64,000 nucleotides of DNA from the NCBI GenBank assembly GCA_009823505.1, contig VZQC01012376.1:2340517-2404516 (forward strand). Reading direction: 5' to 3'. Shown in pieces: positions 49,733 through 64,000 of the stretch. The position numbers and the translations under genes were made by a program. The first letter of the stretch is position 1; each line of letters starts with the position of its first letter. The notes beneath the pieces were generated by a model. The model did no database searches and was not told the DNA's origin. It was given only the letters and a program-made list of their open reading frames with translations. The stretch is from Rhizomys pruinosus (Eukaryota; Chordata; Mammalia; Rodentia; Spalacidae).

Positions 49733-49977
49733 GGGCTGGAGAGATGGCTCAGCGGTTGAGCACCGACTACTCTTGCAGAAGACCCGGGTTCGATTCCCAG
49801 CACCCACATGGCGGCTAAGAACCATCTTTAACTCCAGTTCTAGGGGAATCCGACGCCCTCTTCTGACCTCTGCAGCATTGCACGACACAGGTGCACCAAC
49901 CTACATGCAGAAAGTACACTCATACACATAAAAAATAAATTTAAAAAATTTTAAAAAGAATGTGAAAAAAATAAAGT
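49733..49977 (+). repeat. B2 SINE, sense
   Basis: Complete B2 flanked by tgcagaatac on both sides, with an AATAAA-bearing A/T-rich tail. Confidence 0.93.
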
Positions 49978-50439
49978 GCAGAATACTTGGGCCCAGCCCC
50001 AGGTATCCTGAATCAACAGGCTTGAGATGCAGCCTGAGAAGCAGCACTTGAACTGATTTCATATGCTGTGTGGGGGTGGCCCATGGGTTACACTTTGAGA
50101 AATATTGGTCTAGGCAGACAATTGATTGGAGCTGCATAATGGGAATTTTTTAAATGTTAGTTGTAGATGAATTTTCCTGAATTGACACATTCATCTTTGA
50201 ACAGTCATGAGGACACAGCATTATATTTTGGAGGAATCATATCTGAGATTTGAAGTATCAGAAATGAGACCCTGGTGCTGGGAACACGGATCAGTGGGTA
50301 ACAAGGACTGGAGCTCATGGCACTCACATATAGAGTATGTGTCTAGAACTGGGGGTGGGGGGGTGGAGACAGATGGATCCCCAGAGCTTGGCTGTCAGCC
50401 AGTCTAACCATATTGACCTCTGACATCCATACACATGTA

Positions 50440-50539
50440 CACATATGAGTGTGCACACACATACTACACATGCATGCACACATATATGCTATGCATGCAT
50501 ACACATGCATATATGTGAAAAGGAGAGGGAGAGAGGGAG

Positions 50540-50591
<52 letters not shown>

Positions 50592-50592
50592 T
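50440..50592. repeat. CA/CATG-rich then (GA)n microsatellite
   Basis: CACA/CATGCA units followed by a long GA run (about 50530-50592). Confidence 0.93.
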
Positions 50593-50709
50593 ATTCTACC
50601 CTGTATGATAGAAAGAGACTCTTCTTGTGATTGTATTGTTGTTGTGGACTCGCCTTCCAGAGTGTGTGTCAGACATGCTGTTTCATGCCTCTTTGTTTAA
50701 AATAGAATT

Positions 50710-51240
50710 TTCACATAAATCAGCAATTATATTCCCAAGTAAATATCCAAAAGGATTGAAAATAGATATTTAAACAAGTAACTATTTATGAACCTTTACA
50801 GCAGTGCTATGAACAATATGCAAGGTGGAGGCAACTTAAATAATCAATCAGCTGATGAATGGAAAACCAAAATATGGTCTATCCATACAATGAAATATTA
50901 TTTGGCCATGAAAAGGAATTAAATACTGATATATGCTACACTGTGGACAACTTTCAGAAAGAAGCCAAACACAAAGGGTTAATAATGTCTGATTCTATTT
51001 ATATGAAATATCTAAGATAGGTACTTCTGTAAAGGAATGAAAGTAGACTAATAGTTTCCAGGGTTGGGGTTTGTAGAGGGATAGGAAGTTCCTGCTTAAT
51101 GGACATGAGATTTTCTTTGGAAGTAAAGACAATATTTTAGAACTAGAAAGCAGTAAAGGTTGTAGAATATTTTGTAATATTTACTACTCAGTTCTATACT
51201 TCAAAATAGTTCATTGTCATGTTATTTAAATTCCCTTAAG
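50710..51240 (+). mobile_element. Ancient L1 3' region, sense
   Basis: tgaaatattatttggccatg, tgtctgattctatttatatg and agactaatagtttccagggt follow the order of old mammalian L1M 3' ends. There is no intact frame. Confidence 0.8.
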
Positions 51241-51712
51241 TTAAATGTATACATGCAAACATACTTGTGTACAAATATGTGTTTTTATTTTATTTATTTA
51301 TATGGCTTTTTTATAATTAATTGCTATCTTGTGTTCCTTCCACATCCCCTGCAGAGAGAGCTAAGGTAACTTTCATTCTTTGGCATGGGATTGAATACCG
51401 AATGCACTGACTTAAGATAAAAAGGACATCTCGGTACCCACTGTGTGCCAGGCACAGTGTTGGGGCAGCTGGCTCTGGCTAGGTCTTGTGAGGAATCACC
51501 AGATGCTGTTGCTCGTACGGGCAGTGTGAAGGGCAGAGCAAGCATGCCTCATGGTGGGGACTCAGCAAGGGGCTGGAGTTGTATGTCCACGCTTCACGGA
51601 GCAAGGGCAGACTGCAGGCACCTGGGCTGACTCTGTGGCTGAGCCACATGAGGAGAACCAGAAGGGTTCTGCAGTGTTGTGATCTCCTGGAGGAAAAGAG
51701 TCTCCAGGCTTG

Positions 51713-51935
51713 GGGCTGGAGAGATGGCTCGGTAGTTAAGAGCACCGACTGCTCTTGCAGAGGACCCGGGTTAGATTCCCAGCACCCACATGGTGGCTAA
51801 GAACCATCTTTAACTCCAGTTCCAGGGGAATCCGACACCCTCTTCTGACCTCAGCAGCATTGCACAACATGGGTGCACCAACCTACATGCAGACAGTATA
51901 CTCATACACATAAAAAATAATAAATAAAAAATTTT
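51713..51935 (+). repeat. B2 SINE, sense
   Basis: Complete B2 flanked by aaaagagtctc(c/t)aggct on both sides. Confidence 0.93.
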
Positions 51936-53608
51936 TAAAAAGAGTCTCTAGGCTAGAGCCCAGGTTCTCTGTGATGGTTGTCCTACCCTTGTGGTGGGAC
52001 TGAGGTTCTCCGACTTGGTGAGGGCTCCTTTACTGGGAAGAAAGTCCCACTTCCACCCTCCCCCTGCCCACAAGCCCCTTAGCTGCCCAGGGGCTTGGTG
52101 CAATGCTCACATGCTCACTCTCCATTTTCCAATGAAAACCCCATGGCTGGGGCTTCCCGTCAGATCTTGGAATCTCATTATTTTCCTGTGCATCAGCAAA
52201 TTTGTTTAGTACCTGCCAAAGCTGGCTTTGATTTCCCCATTCAAAGTACAACCTTGCAAGCATACAGTAAAAAACAATCTCCTCTTTTGGCCAGAGAGAG
52301 TGAATTCTAATGAGCTGTGGTCCTCACTACTGCTTTGAGGTTCAGCTACATGGGTTTACTTTTCTTTATAGACAGACCTCCACTCTCACATTCAGTTTTA
52401 AAATAGCAGAAAGGCAAACATGAGTTCCCCAAAGAAACTTGCTGCGATTGGCTTGGGTAGGCTCAGAATACAGAGAATTCTAAATTAGTTGTTGAAAATG
52501 CTTACTGTGAAAAACGGAGTTGATCACTTGTTTGATTTTAAATTCCTTACTGCATTCAAATGTCTTCAGTAACTAGAGCCCTTTTACTGATATTTGTGCT
52601 ACATAATGTAAAGTTTTAGAGCATGCATTTGTTAGAATCCTAGTTTCTATGTAAATTTTTAAAGTATTTTTTAAATAAAGGGCTACTATGGAAAGTGTCA
52701 CATTAAGAAAATTTCTTTGCAGTTATGGGGAAAACGTATTAGAATAAATCATATTAGACAGCACGATCTTTTGTCGTTTTTAATCTAGCCATTCTGGGAA
52801 ATGCAAAGCAATTAGGGAAATTAAGTGAGTGGAAGCCACAGCTTTAACAAGTCATTATAACCTCTGTGAAAATGAGTAGAGGTAGCCAGGAGTCCCCACG
52901 CACCGGACTTAATTATATAAGAGAAAGGAACTGAATGGGAAATTTGAGAGTCTCATTAATTATTAATATAATTCAAGAAGAAATAACGACAGGCAAATCA
53001 TGTATCCTTTTAGAGCTACGCATGCATAATGGGAAATTATATAATATTAAGATGGAGCCTCTGTTGCACTATGACCAATGGCTGATTCTTGCTATGTCAT
53101 GCATGACTGTAAGGATGGCACTAAATACTGCATTGCAGGAATAAATGAAACATCTCAAAATAAAATAAATGCCATTTTTTTCTCAGCTCTGTTTTTCTGT
53201 TATCCCACATTTACCATCATTTTAACAGCTAAGTTTGCTGTATCCTTCCACAGGAATGGGCTCCTGCCTCTTTCTGACATGGGAATGAGCTGTATCTCCT
53301 GAATAGAAGGGGTATCCCCAGACAGCAAGTCCTTCTGTGTCTCAGTGTTTTCTTCATCTCTTGCTTCATCAAGTGTGTGTTGGTCACCCCCCCACACCTG
53401 TGTCTCTGTGTGCTGCTTACTACCCCGTGTTCTGAAGATAGAAAATGAAGAGTCCCTGTCTTTGAGAGGTTCAGAACCTGCTAAAGCCTCCTGTATATTT
53501 GATTCAAGAAGGCATTGAGACACAAGACTGACAGGACTGAATAAAATGCCTTCTAGCATGGAGAGGGTCCTTCAGTTTGCAGAGAAGCATTCTTGAAGAA
53601 GAATGAAA

Positions 53609-53815
53609 CTGGGGGTGGTGTTGCATGCCTTTAATCCCAGCAGTTGGGAGGCAGAGGCAGGTGGATCTCTGTGAGTTCAAGGCCAGCCTGGTCTACAGAG
53701 TGAGTTCTAGGCTAGCTGGGGCTACAGGGAGACCTTGTCTCAAAAAAAAAAAAAAAAAAAAAAACCAACCAACCAAATAAATAAATTAATTAAATAAATA
53801 AATAAGAAAAGAAAA
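53609..53815 (+). repeat. B1 SINE with long complex A-tail
   Basis: The B1 body ends in accttgtctc. The tail is a pure A-run, then AACC units, then AAAT units to about 53815. Confidence 0.93.
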
Positions 53816-54971
53816 GAATGAGAGCCATTTTCCATTTTCATGGGAGTGAAAGAAGTCTGTATGATGGGAAAAAAAAAACACTGAAGAGAGACAGAAGGCC
53901 CCAGTCATGCACATACCTTGATGACTAGTTTTATCATGAGCATCTATCTGGTCACCAGGGTTGGGGACAGAGATCAGAACAAACAGGGTGCCTGCCTGTC
54001 ACCTCAGTGGTCTGTGCTCAGGGTCACAGCCTCACTGGCCAATAGTCTATACAACTCCAACACCACCCTGCCCTGCTCCTTGGGAAAACTGGGCTCCGCC
54101 TTTGCTGTACTAAGCAAAGCATGCTGGTCCAGTGTCCAAGTTCCTCCGCCCTGAACAGTGTTTCTAAATGGAAATCTGAAGATATGGCATCTCTGCTGGC
54201 TTGCAGAAGCTGATCCCACCTCATCCCGGTGCATTCTGTTTGAGAGGCCCCCTGGCTGTGCTGATAAGTCTCATCTGAAGAGAGCGTCTCACTCCCAGGC
54301 CTAGAAGTTGTTGATGTTCTAATCTTTCTCTTCTGGAAAAGAGAGGAAGTGAAAATTTCCCGATTCTTTTCCTGCTGTTTCCAGCTTGGCCCTTTTCTTA
54401 GTAGTGCTCGACACTTCTCAGAGGTCCTTCCTGGTGCCTGGGGAGAAGAGGAAATGTTTTTCCAGATCACAGGCAATGAAACTGTGATCCCTTCATAATG
54501 GATTTTGAAGCCTTAATGTCCTGGCAGCCATGAGGGAGCCACAGATAGACAAGAGTTGCCACTCCTGCCTTTGCTCTGGCTGGTTGATGGTGCTTCCCAG
54601 GCCCTTGAGGACTGTCCCTACCCTGCATTCTTTGCTCATGCATGCCCCACACATCAGGGGCTGTGAGCTCTCAGGGATTCAGAAGGAGTCTTGCTCCCAG
54701 GCTACCAACCTCGGGGTAGACGAAGGAGCCAGGCAGGACTATAAAGGGTAGGATTCTGTGGGTGCAGGGCAGGGGCAGAGGCTGCTGGGACTGCATAGAC
54801 TCTGGCCTTGCACAGTGACATGATTTTGCATTTGAAATAATCCAGGCCCCTAGGAGACTCCCCCTCCTAAGGAGGATGCTGTGGCCTTTTGGGAACACAC
54901 ATTGGAGACTGCAATGCACACTGGGAATGGATAGTGCCATGGAAGTTGCATGGATTGTCTTACCCTTTTTT

Positions 54972-55519
54972 TACAACAATTTTTTGAATTTATTTTTATT
55001 TTATGTTTATGAGTGTTATGCCTATATGTATGTGTGCCTGTGTTGTGCAGTACCCATAGAAGACAGAAGAGGGTGTGGTGTAGTTCCTCCTGGTCATTTC
55101 CACGGTGGGCCAGATCACACAGGAAGCACGCGAGTGAGGAGCACAACGCAAAGACAAGGACATATAGAGTATGAATCCAAATGCAGAATGGCGCTTTATT
55201 CAAATGAACGGATCATTATACAGGCGGTGTGATGCCACCTCCAAGGTCCAATCCCAGGCCTTTGCATCATCTCATCTCAACTTGTGGGCATAGCCAGGGA
55301 GGTCCCGTGACTCTCACTTGTGTCTCTGGGAGGCACTGGCTGGGATGCTAGCCCGTGCATACCTAAGCTCAGACCAGATTTGCCTATAGAGGGCATTGGA
55401 TCCCTGGGAACTGGAGTTGCAGGTGGTTGTTAGCCACCACCAAGGTACTGGGATTCAAACACAGGTCTTATTGGAAGAGCAGCCAATGCTCTTAACTGCT
55501 GAGTCACCTCTCCAGCCCC
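54972..55519 (-). repeat. B2/B3-type SINE, antisense, split by an LTR-like insertion
   Basis: The tail and body complement occupy 54972-55073 and the rest of the body and head complement occupy 55388-55519. The two halves join into one element when 55074-55387 and one agaggg are removed. Confidence 0.85.
55074..55387 (-). mobile_element. Probable solo LTR inserted in a SINE
   Basis: This 314-bp insert is flanked by agaggg (55068-55073 and 55388-55393). On the minus strand it contains GAATAAAG near two thirds of its length and ends AACTACACCACA, as an LTR would. The opposite end lacks the expected TG, so either it has mutated or the edge is slightly off. It differs from the LTR at 17425. Confidence 0.6.
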
Positions 55520-55721
55520 ATGTCTTATCCTTTAGAAGTTGGATGGAGAGAAAAGCAACAGATTGCCTCTTTCATCAGAGCAGACAAAGGTTCCCCAGGA
55601 CCTGCTTTCCTGAATATTCTTTCTTTAGAAGCAACACATTGAAGCATAGAAGTTAACATGAGATCTTAGTGAAAAGACAAAAAGAAAAAAAAGAGAGCAC
55701 CGTTGTTTGGCCTGTCTTCTT

Positions 55722-55745
55722 TTTAAAAATTTTTTTCAATATATT

Positions 55746-55784
<39 letters not shown>

Positions 55785-55999
55785 TGTGTATGAATGTACT
55801 GTCTGCATGTAGGTCTGTGCACCCGTGACGTGCAATGCCGCGGAGGTCAGAAGAGGGTCTCGGATTCCCCTGGAACTGGAGTTCTCCTGGAATTGGAGCT
55901 ACAGACAGTTCTCAGCTGCCATGTGGGTGCTGGGGATCGAACCCAGGTCCTCTGTAAGAGCGGTCAGCGCTCCTAACCGCTAGGCCATCTCTCCAGCCC
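55722..55999 (-). repeat. B2 SINE, antisense, subfamily with internal 16-bp duplication
   Basis: Flanked by tggcctgtcttctt (55708-55721 and 56000-56013). It has the same duplicated ctggaactggagttctcctggaattggag body as the copy at 9752. The tail is extended by (TTTA)n. Confidence 0.94.
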
Positions 56000-56331
56000 T
56001 GGCCTGTCTTCTTAAAGGCAGGCGCATATGCTCTGTGGCTGCCACTGCTTTTGGCACTCCTCAAAGACATGAGATGCAGCTTTTTTACTTTTTAGCCTTC
56101 CAGTGTGGACTGAGGACTTCTGAGATACCCAGCTTGTGAACTAAGCAGCTAATGGGAATTCAGCCTCCCCAGAATATGGACTGCCATTGTTGGATTACCT
56201 CGGCAGTATCATGGAGGCCAGTGCAGGGGATCAAGACAGGACGCATGCTTACTGGACTTCATTTGCAGGCACAATATTTAAAGCAGAAGCACATCAGTAA
56301 AGGTTTCCTTCTGCATAAGGTTTTTTTGTAG

Positions 56332-57547
56332 TATAATGTCTTAATCATAGTCTATCATCAAATATTTTAGGAGTATCTTTAATATTTAGATAGTATATTA
56401 GCAGCATGCAATAATTACATCATAAGTTCTCAAGCAGAGGCAGTCTATTGCAAGGACCTTCTTTGCTGCCAGTTATCATAGGCTGTTTAAAGTTAGAAAA
56501 CTGAATAGCAACACTGAATACTGTAGAAATGCACTTTGCTCAGTAATACTTGAGTTGTTGCAATATTAGATTATCCATTTGGTTGTTACAGAAAATCCTT
56601 AACTGTAATTGATGGTTGTTGCCATAATAGTATATTGCCTGTATTTCTACCTCTAGTAATGGGCTGTATGTGCTAGATTTCAATATCCTTGAGCCTGGGC
56701 AAGTGCACAAGCCTTTTTAAAAAAGAAACATGGTTTACTTGCACAAAACTGATCAGATCTGAGACATCATTAATGCCCTTGAAGTGGATTTTGTGGGTAT
56801 GAAACAAATGGTGAGAATTTGAATTGTTCCCTTATTATAATATTGAAATTAAGTCTACTTAATTTATCAACTCATGTTCATGCCCTGATTTTATATACTT
56901 GTATCTATCAATAAACATTGTGATACTTCACAATAAGAAATTGTCATCCTTTATAGAGAAACCACAGTTTGCGGATTAGCATACCATCCAAGCATCTGTG
57001 TCTATGCTCACAGCTTAGCTTGACATAATAGTTAGTACTGCTTAAATGCCTGTACATCCAATAGCTTGTGCTTTGTTAGTATGACTAAAAAGGGTATCAC
57101 TGGAAAAGCTGTCAACCATGAAGGGAAACAACCTGCACAGACTAGAGTCCAAAATGACAACTCCAAAGAAATTAGACTGTTTTCTTCTCACCCACTTGTG
57201 CCCCTTTCCCAAAGCCCAGGGAACAAACTGTGTGGTAGATTGTAAGGGCTGCGGAGAGATAGGAGTGAATCATGAGACTACAGGAATATAGTCTGGACTC
57301 CTAATTGATCAACATGCCTGTGCATACAAGCTTTTCCAACTGGATTATGGGAACCTTGGGTTGTTCAAAATTTGGACATAGATACTTGCAAAATGCACCA
57401 ATTACCTAATTGTATGACATACTGAGTAACATCAATGTTATCTGCAAACAACTGTGTCATTATATTGTGGAATCCCTTAAAAATAAACAAACAAAACAAA
57501 ACAAAAAAGAACATTGTGATACTTGAAAAAAATCTAAAAAAAAGAAA
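56332..57547 (+). pseudogene. Retrocopied 3' UTR (processed pseudogene, 3' end only), interrupted
   Basis: The sequence ends tatctatcAATAAAcattgtgatactt and, after the inserted element 56929-57509, continues gaaaaaaatctaaaaaaaag, i.e. a polyadenylation signal followed by a decayed A-tail. Similar aaggttttttg motifs near 56319-56331 and 57546-57556 may be the target duplication. No coding sequence is present. The conserved-looking UTR text is familiar, but I cannot name the parent gene reliably. Confidence 0.7.
56929..57509 (+). mobile_element. 5'-truncated copy C of the unknown 2-kb non-coding retroelement
   Basis: The 15-bp duplication aacattgtgatactt (56914-56928 and 57510-57524) encloses a sense-strand copy. 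It starts within the 3' third of the family and ends aaaaataaacaaacaaaac. Its reverse complement follows 12955-13510 closely; the last 200 bp are nearly identical (gggttgttcaaaatttggac, tacttgcaaaatgcaccaat). Confidence 0.92.
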
Positions 57548-58094
57548 GGTTTTTTGAATTAAGGTCATCTCAAACACTTGTACCATGAGTGTCCCTCCCC
57601 TTCTTGAAATGACTCTCATGCAAGCTCAGCCCTTCCCCCAGCCTCCTGATGGTGTGGAGCAGGTGACTATGTTCATTAGGAAAGCAACTCAAGCCAGGGA
57701 GTGGAGGATTGTTATGTAGAGCATGGTGATTTATTTTTGTATTGGGCAGGCATACACACCAGGGTTGGTTGGTTGGTTGGTTTTCCATCTCTCTTCAGAG
57801 TCTGTCATATTCAACCATCTTTTTACTATTCATTTGTCAATTAGACACCTGTAGGCTGCTGCATCTTTAGTGCTGTTAGTTCAGCTTTTCATGGTGCTTG
57901 CTTTTTATACTGTGCTATTCAATGTGAATTAACTTTCAAGATAGTTGAAAGATCTGTGCAAAAGGACTGGGCTATCCAAGGTAAAAACCCCAGTGCCGCT
58001 GTTCTTTTAACAAAGCATACTGAGAAAAGCCTGCCTCTTGCCTTAGTAAAAGTTGCTTGCCATCATTCAAATGAAAAGTAGTTTGGGTGGGGGG

Positions 58095-58316
58095 GATGGA
58101 GAGATGGCTTAGTGGTCAAGAGCGCCGATTGCTCTTGCAGAGGACCCAGGTTCAATCCCCAGCATACACATGGCAGCTGAGAACCATCTTCAACTCCAGT
58201 TCCAGGGGAATCCGACGCCCTCTTCTGACCTCCACGGCATTGCATGACACGGGTGCACAAACCTACATGCAGACAATATATTCATACACATACAAAAATA
58301 AATAAAATTAAAAAAA
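58095..58316 (+). repeat. B2 SINE, sense
   Basis: Head ggatggagagatggcttagt, tail acatacaaaaataaataaaa. Confidence 0.92.
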
Positions 58317-58382
58317 TCTGTGTGGCATTAAGCAGATCATGTGTAATTAAAAAAAAAGAGAAAAATAGTTTTTATCTTTTAA

Positions 58383-58505
58383 GTCAGTTGTGGTGGTACA
58401 TGCCTATAATCCCAAAATTTAGGATGCAGGGGCAGGAGGATTATTAATTTGAGGCCAGACTGGTCTACATAGCAAGACTCTGTGTCATAAAAGAAAATTG
58501 AAAAA
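58383..58505 (+). repeat. B1-like (PB1-type) SINE, sense
   Basis: tggtggtacatgcctataat, ggccagactggtctacatag and an A-rich tail; diverged from B1. Confidence 0.75.
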
Positions 58506-60059
58506 TAAATAGTAAATACATAATTTTTATACTTGAAATCTTTTATGATAGACTCTGAAAATCCTCTTGGGAGAGGTACCCGAATTATGAGTCAGATACA
58601 ACTTGAATGAGCTGGGTTTGCTCATTCACCGTGTTTGGGAAATAGTGCCTTCCTGGTTTGCAAGTCAGCTCTGAGATACCAAGAGATCCCAGAGGGTAGA
58701 AAGGCAGAAGCAATTGAAGGAGACTTGCTTCTGGCTCCAGAAGGAAGACAGACCCCAGATGGTAAACAATCACCTTTGAGAACTGGCTGGAAAGTCCCTT
58801 AGATGAACAGGTAAACGTCAGGCTTGCACTCCGGGTGAAGTTTCCCTGGCAGGTGAACAAACAGTGCTGAGGCATGCTGTGCTAACTTAGAACAGCTAGG
58901 GCCTCCAGGAGCCGGGCAGTGACTGCCAGGACCTCAAAACACCTGTGTGTCTGCGGAGGCAGGGAGTGGCGCTTTCCTTCACCAGTGCCAGCTGTAATGC
59001 TGAAAAAAGGTTGGGAGCATTACATCACTGCTAATCAATGAAACTATGGGCTAGAGCCAGCATCCCCAAGAAAAGGGTGAAAGACAAGGCTTTGAAAGAG
59101 GAGGGAGTCTGTGTTCACAGAACAGTGTTGAAGCAAATGGAGAGTCACAGACTAGTAGAATGCTTTAGCTGAAAGTGGCCGCTGGGATTTGCAAGAAGAA
59201 AATAGAGGCGAGAGAAACAATTCACCCCAAGTAAGTGAAAGCCATAGCGAGGGTTGGAGACACCCTACCCTCCATTCATAAACTTCACATAGTCACAGAC
59301 ATCTAGTGAGCAGGTGGTGCAGAACAGGCACAGTTGCTGGCCCCGGATCCTGCCTTGCTGACTCACAGAGCAATGCTTTTCATTGAAGTCTTTCAACCTG
59401 GATCTCTGTTTGGCATCAAACTGAGCCAAAGCTGGGCCCACAGATTCCTAAAAAAAGCAAGCTCCCTCTGAGATCTGAAACAAGACAGTAAGTCAAGGAA
59501 CGGGCATGTGGACTGGTTTCAGTGATTAAATCTGCATACACAAACACCTCTTGGCATTTGAGAAGCTTAGGACTATATTTGTGTTGGCCTTTAGCCAACA
59601 TAGTTACTTGGAGTATAAACTCTTAATAATGGAAATGGGTTTCCTTTTGTATTGTCTGAATATATCAAGGTTGGGAGAAGTTGGGGAGTGGTGGAGCTGG
59701 GCCAGAGAGGAAGGGCAGGGAGTGAGGGGAGAAGCCACAGGGAAAGAAGGGCAGAGTCAGGGGGAGAGAGGCTTGCCAAACGCTGGGCACACAGGAGGAG
59801 GGACAGGACTGAGCACAGCTTCTCACTGTGTCTGATGGGAGGCTGCCCATGTCCTACCTGCACTGAATAAATTCTGTTCTATCCAAGACACACACTGGCT
59901 CAGAACATTCTGCTATTTCTGGGAAAGATCAGCAGACTGAAGAAACCTCTTGGCCTCTGCATGCCAGGCTTGGGAATCCTGGTCTGTGCTGATGTCAGCA
60001 AGAGCTGGTGCTCACCGTGCCATATCCCATGGGCGCCACTAACGCAGTCACTCTAAAAT

Positions 60060-60190
60060 GGCTAAAAATGTCTGTTATTATTCCCATTTTGCAAATGGAG
60101 CAACTGAGGAAGAGACAGATGGGCGAGCCTGCCCACCTCATGCAGCTAACCCAAGACAGCCAGGCCTGATTCCCTCCTGGCCTTCCAGCT
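60060..60190 (+). repeat. MIR relic
   Basis: ttattattcccattttgcaa followed by atggagcaactgaggaagag and catgcagctaac is the MIR core. Confidence 0.75.
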
Positions 60191-60521
60191 GCAAGTTCAT
60201 CATTTTTCCTTCCCTGCTGTGCTGCTGTACCTGGGAGTGGGGAAGGGAGGCGGGATTCAATCTGTCTTGGCAGTCATACATTAAGAACATGCTCCTGGAC
60301 TTGCATACAGACGAGAAGACACCAGGAAGCCGTCAGCAGCAGGGACTACCCTTCACTCAGCAGGTTTATTTGATTGGCTTAGGAAACACAGAAATAGCTC
60401 GCTTTCACTGGTTCAGAAACTCCATCATGAAGAATATCCATTAGTGGTAACATTACTACTGCTTTCAATATGAGAGAATCGTTAGAGATAGAAGAAATAA
60501 ATTCACATTAAAAGGTCATTG

Positions 60522-60765
60522 GGGGGCTGGAGAGATGGATCAGGGGTTAAAAGCACGGGCTGCTCTTACAGGGGACCTGAGTTCAGTTCCCAGCACCGTC
60601 TTGGTGGCTAACAAGCATTCTTAACTCTGCTTCCAAGGGATCCAGCATCTTTTTCTGGCATCTGTTGGCATTGCATAGCATGGACGTAGTTAAATACATG
60701 TGGGCAAAACACTCATACCATAAAAAAATGGAAGGAAGGAAGGAAGGAAGGAAAGAAAAATGTTT
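60522..60765 (+). repeat. B2/B3-type SINE, sense, with (GGAA)n tail
   Basis: Head ggggctggagagatggatca, diverged body, tail ending in aaggaaggaaggaaggaaag. Confidence 0.88.
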
Positions 60766-60780
60766 AAAAGTTCATTAGGA

Positions 60781-60900
60781 ACTGGGCATGCAGCCTATGC
60801 CTGTAACGCCAACATTCAGCAAGCTGAGGCAGGGAAATCATGTGATCAAGGCCAGCCTCAGCTGCATAGCAAGACCCTGTCACAAAACAAAACAAAATTA
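60781..60900 (+). repeat. B1-like (PB1-type) SINE, sense
   Basis: ctgggcatgcagcctatgcc, gcaagctgaggcagggaaat, tagcaagaccctgtcac and an AAAAC tail. Confidence 0.75.
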
Positions 60901-60946
60901 GAATTGAAATTTGCTAGCTATTTCTTGTCCCTTGAACAGTGTCTGA

Positions 60947-64000
<3,054 letters not shown>

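Noticed and set aside
50445..50630. Arg/Glu-rich open frame
   Set aside because: It is a translation of the (GA)n microsatellite.
54024..54476. 150-codon minus-strand open frame
   Set aside because: No domain or conserved motif is visible and no neighbouring exons could be joined to it.

Overview
The window is mammalian nuclear DNA from a muroid rodent. Rodent-specific SINEs (B1, B2/B3, B4, ID), rodent-type L1 3' ends, long dinucleotide microsatellites and one 221-bp assembly gap (23920-24140) are spread over introns of a single large gene. The most frequent B2 variant differs from the mouse consensus as I remember it. I therefore favour a cricetid (hamster, vole or deer mouse type) over Mus, but the species cannot be fixed from the sequence alone.

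The only protein-coding gene I can support is on the + strand: four internal exons of CSGALNACT1 (chondroitin sulfate N-acetylgalactosaminyltransferase 1) at 29042-29258, 44940-45041, 61108-61286 and 62424-62518. Their phases join without a break (1/0, 2/1, 2/1, 1/2 codon splits, the last exon ending on a codon boundary). They encode about 197 residues, roughly 212-408 of a protein of about 530 residues, including the DVD (DXD) metal/UDP-sugar site. The 5' exons lie left of the window and the 3' exons lie right of it. Nearly all other open reading frames are chance frames inside introns and repeats.

Layout: 1-29041 is upstream intron; 29259-44939 and 45042-61107 are two introns of about 16 kb; 61287-62423 is a 1.1-kb intron; 62519-64000 is the start of the next intron. 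The introns hold about 30 recognisable SINEs, L1 pieces of different ages, two probable solo LTRs with 6-bp target duplications, ancient MIR/L2 relics and several microsatellites.

The most interesting content is a repeat family of about 2 kb with no open reading frame that I do not recognise. One copy appears full length (12942-14963, minus strand, 16-bp target duplication, A-tail). One is an internally inverted 'twin-primed' copy (6063-8051, 15-bp duplication), with an L1 3' end fused to its tail. One is a 5'-truncated recent copy (56929-57509, 15-bp duplication), inserted exactly at the poly(A) site of a retrocopied 3' UTR. Other notable structures are a B2-B1 chimeric SINE inside one target duplication, a 205-bp near-palindrome (34705-34909), a perfect 19-bp hairpin (1831-1877) and a perfect 42-bp tandem duplication (10537-10620).
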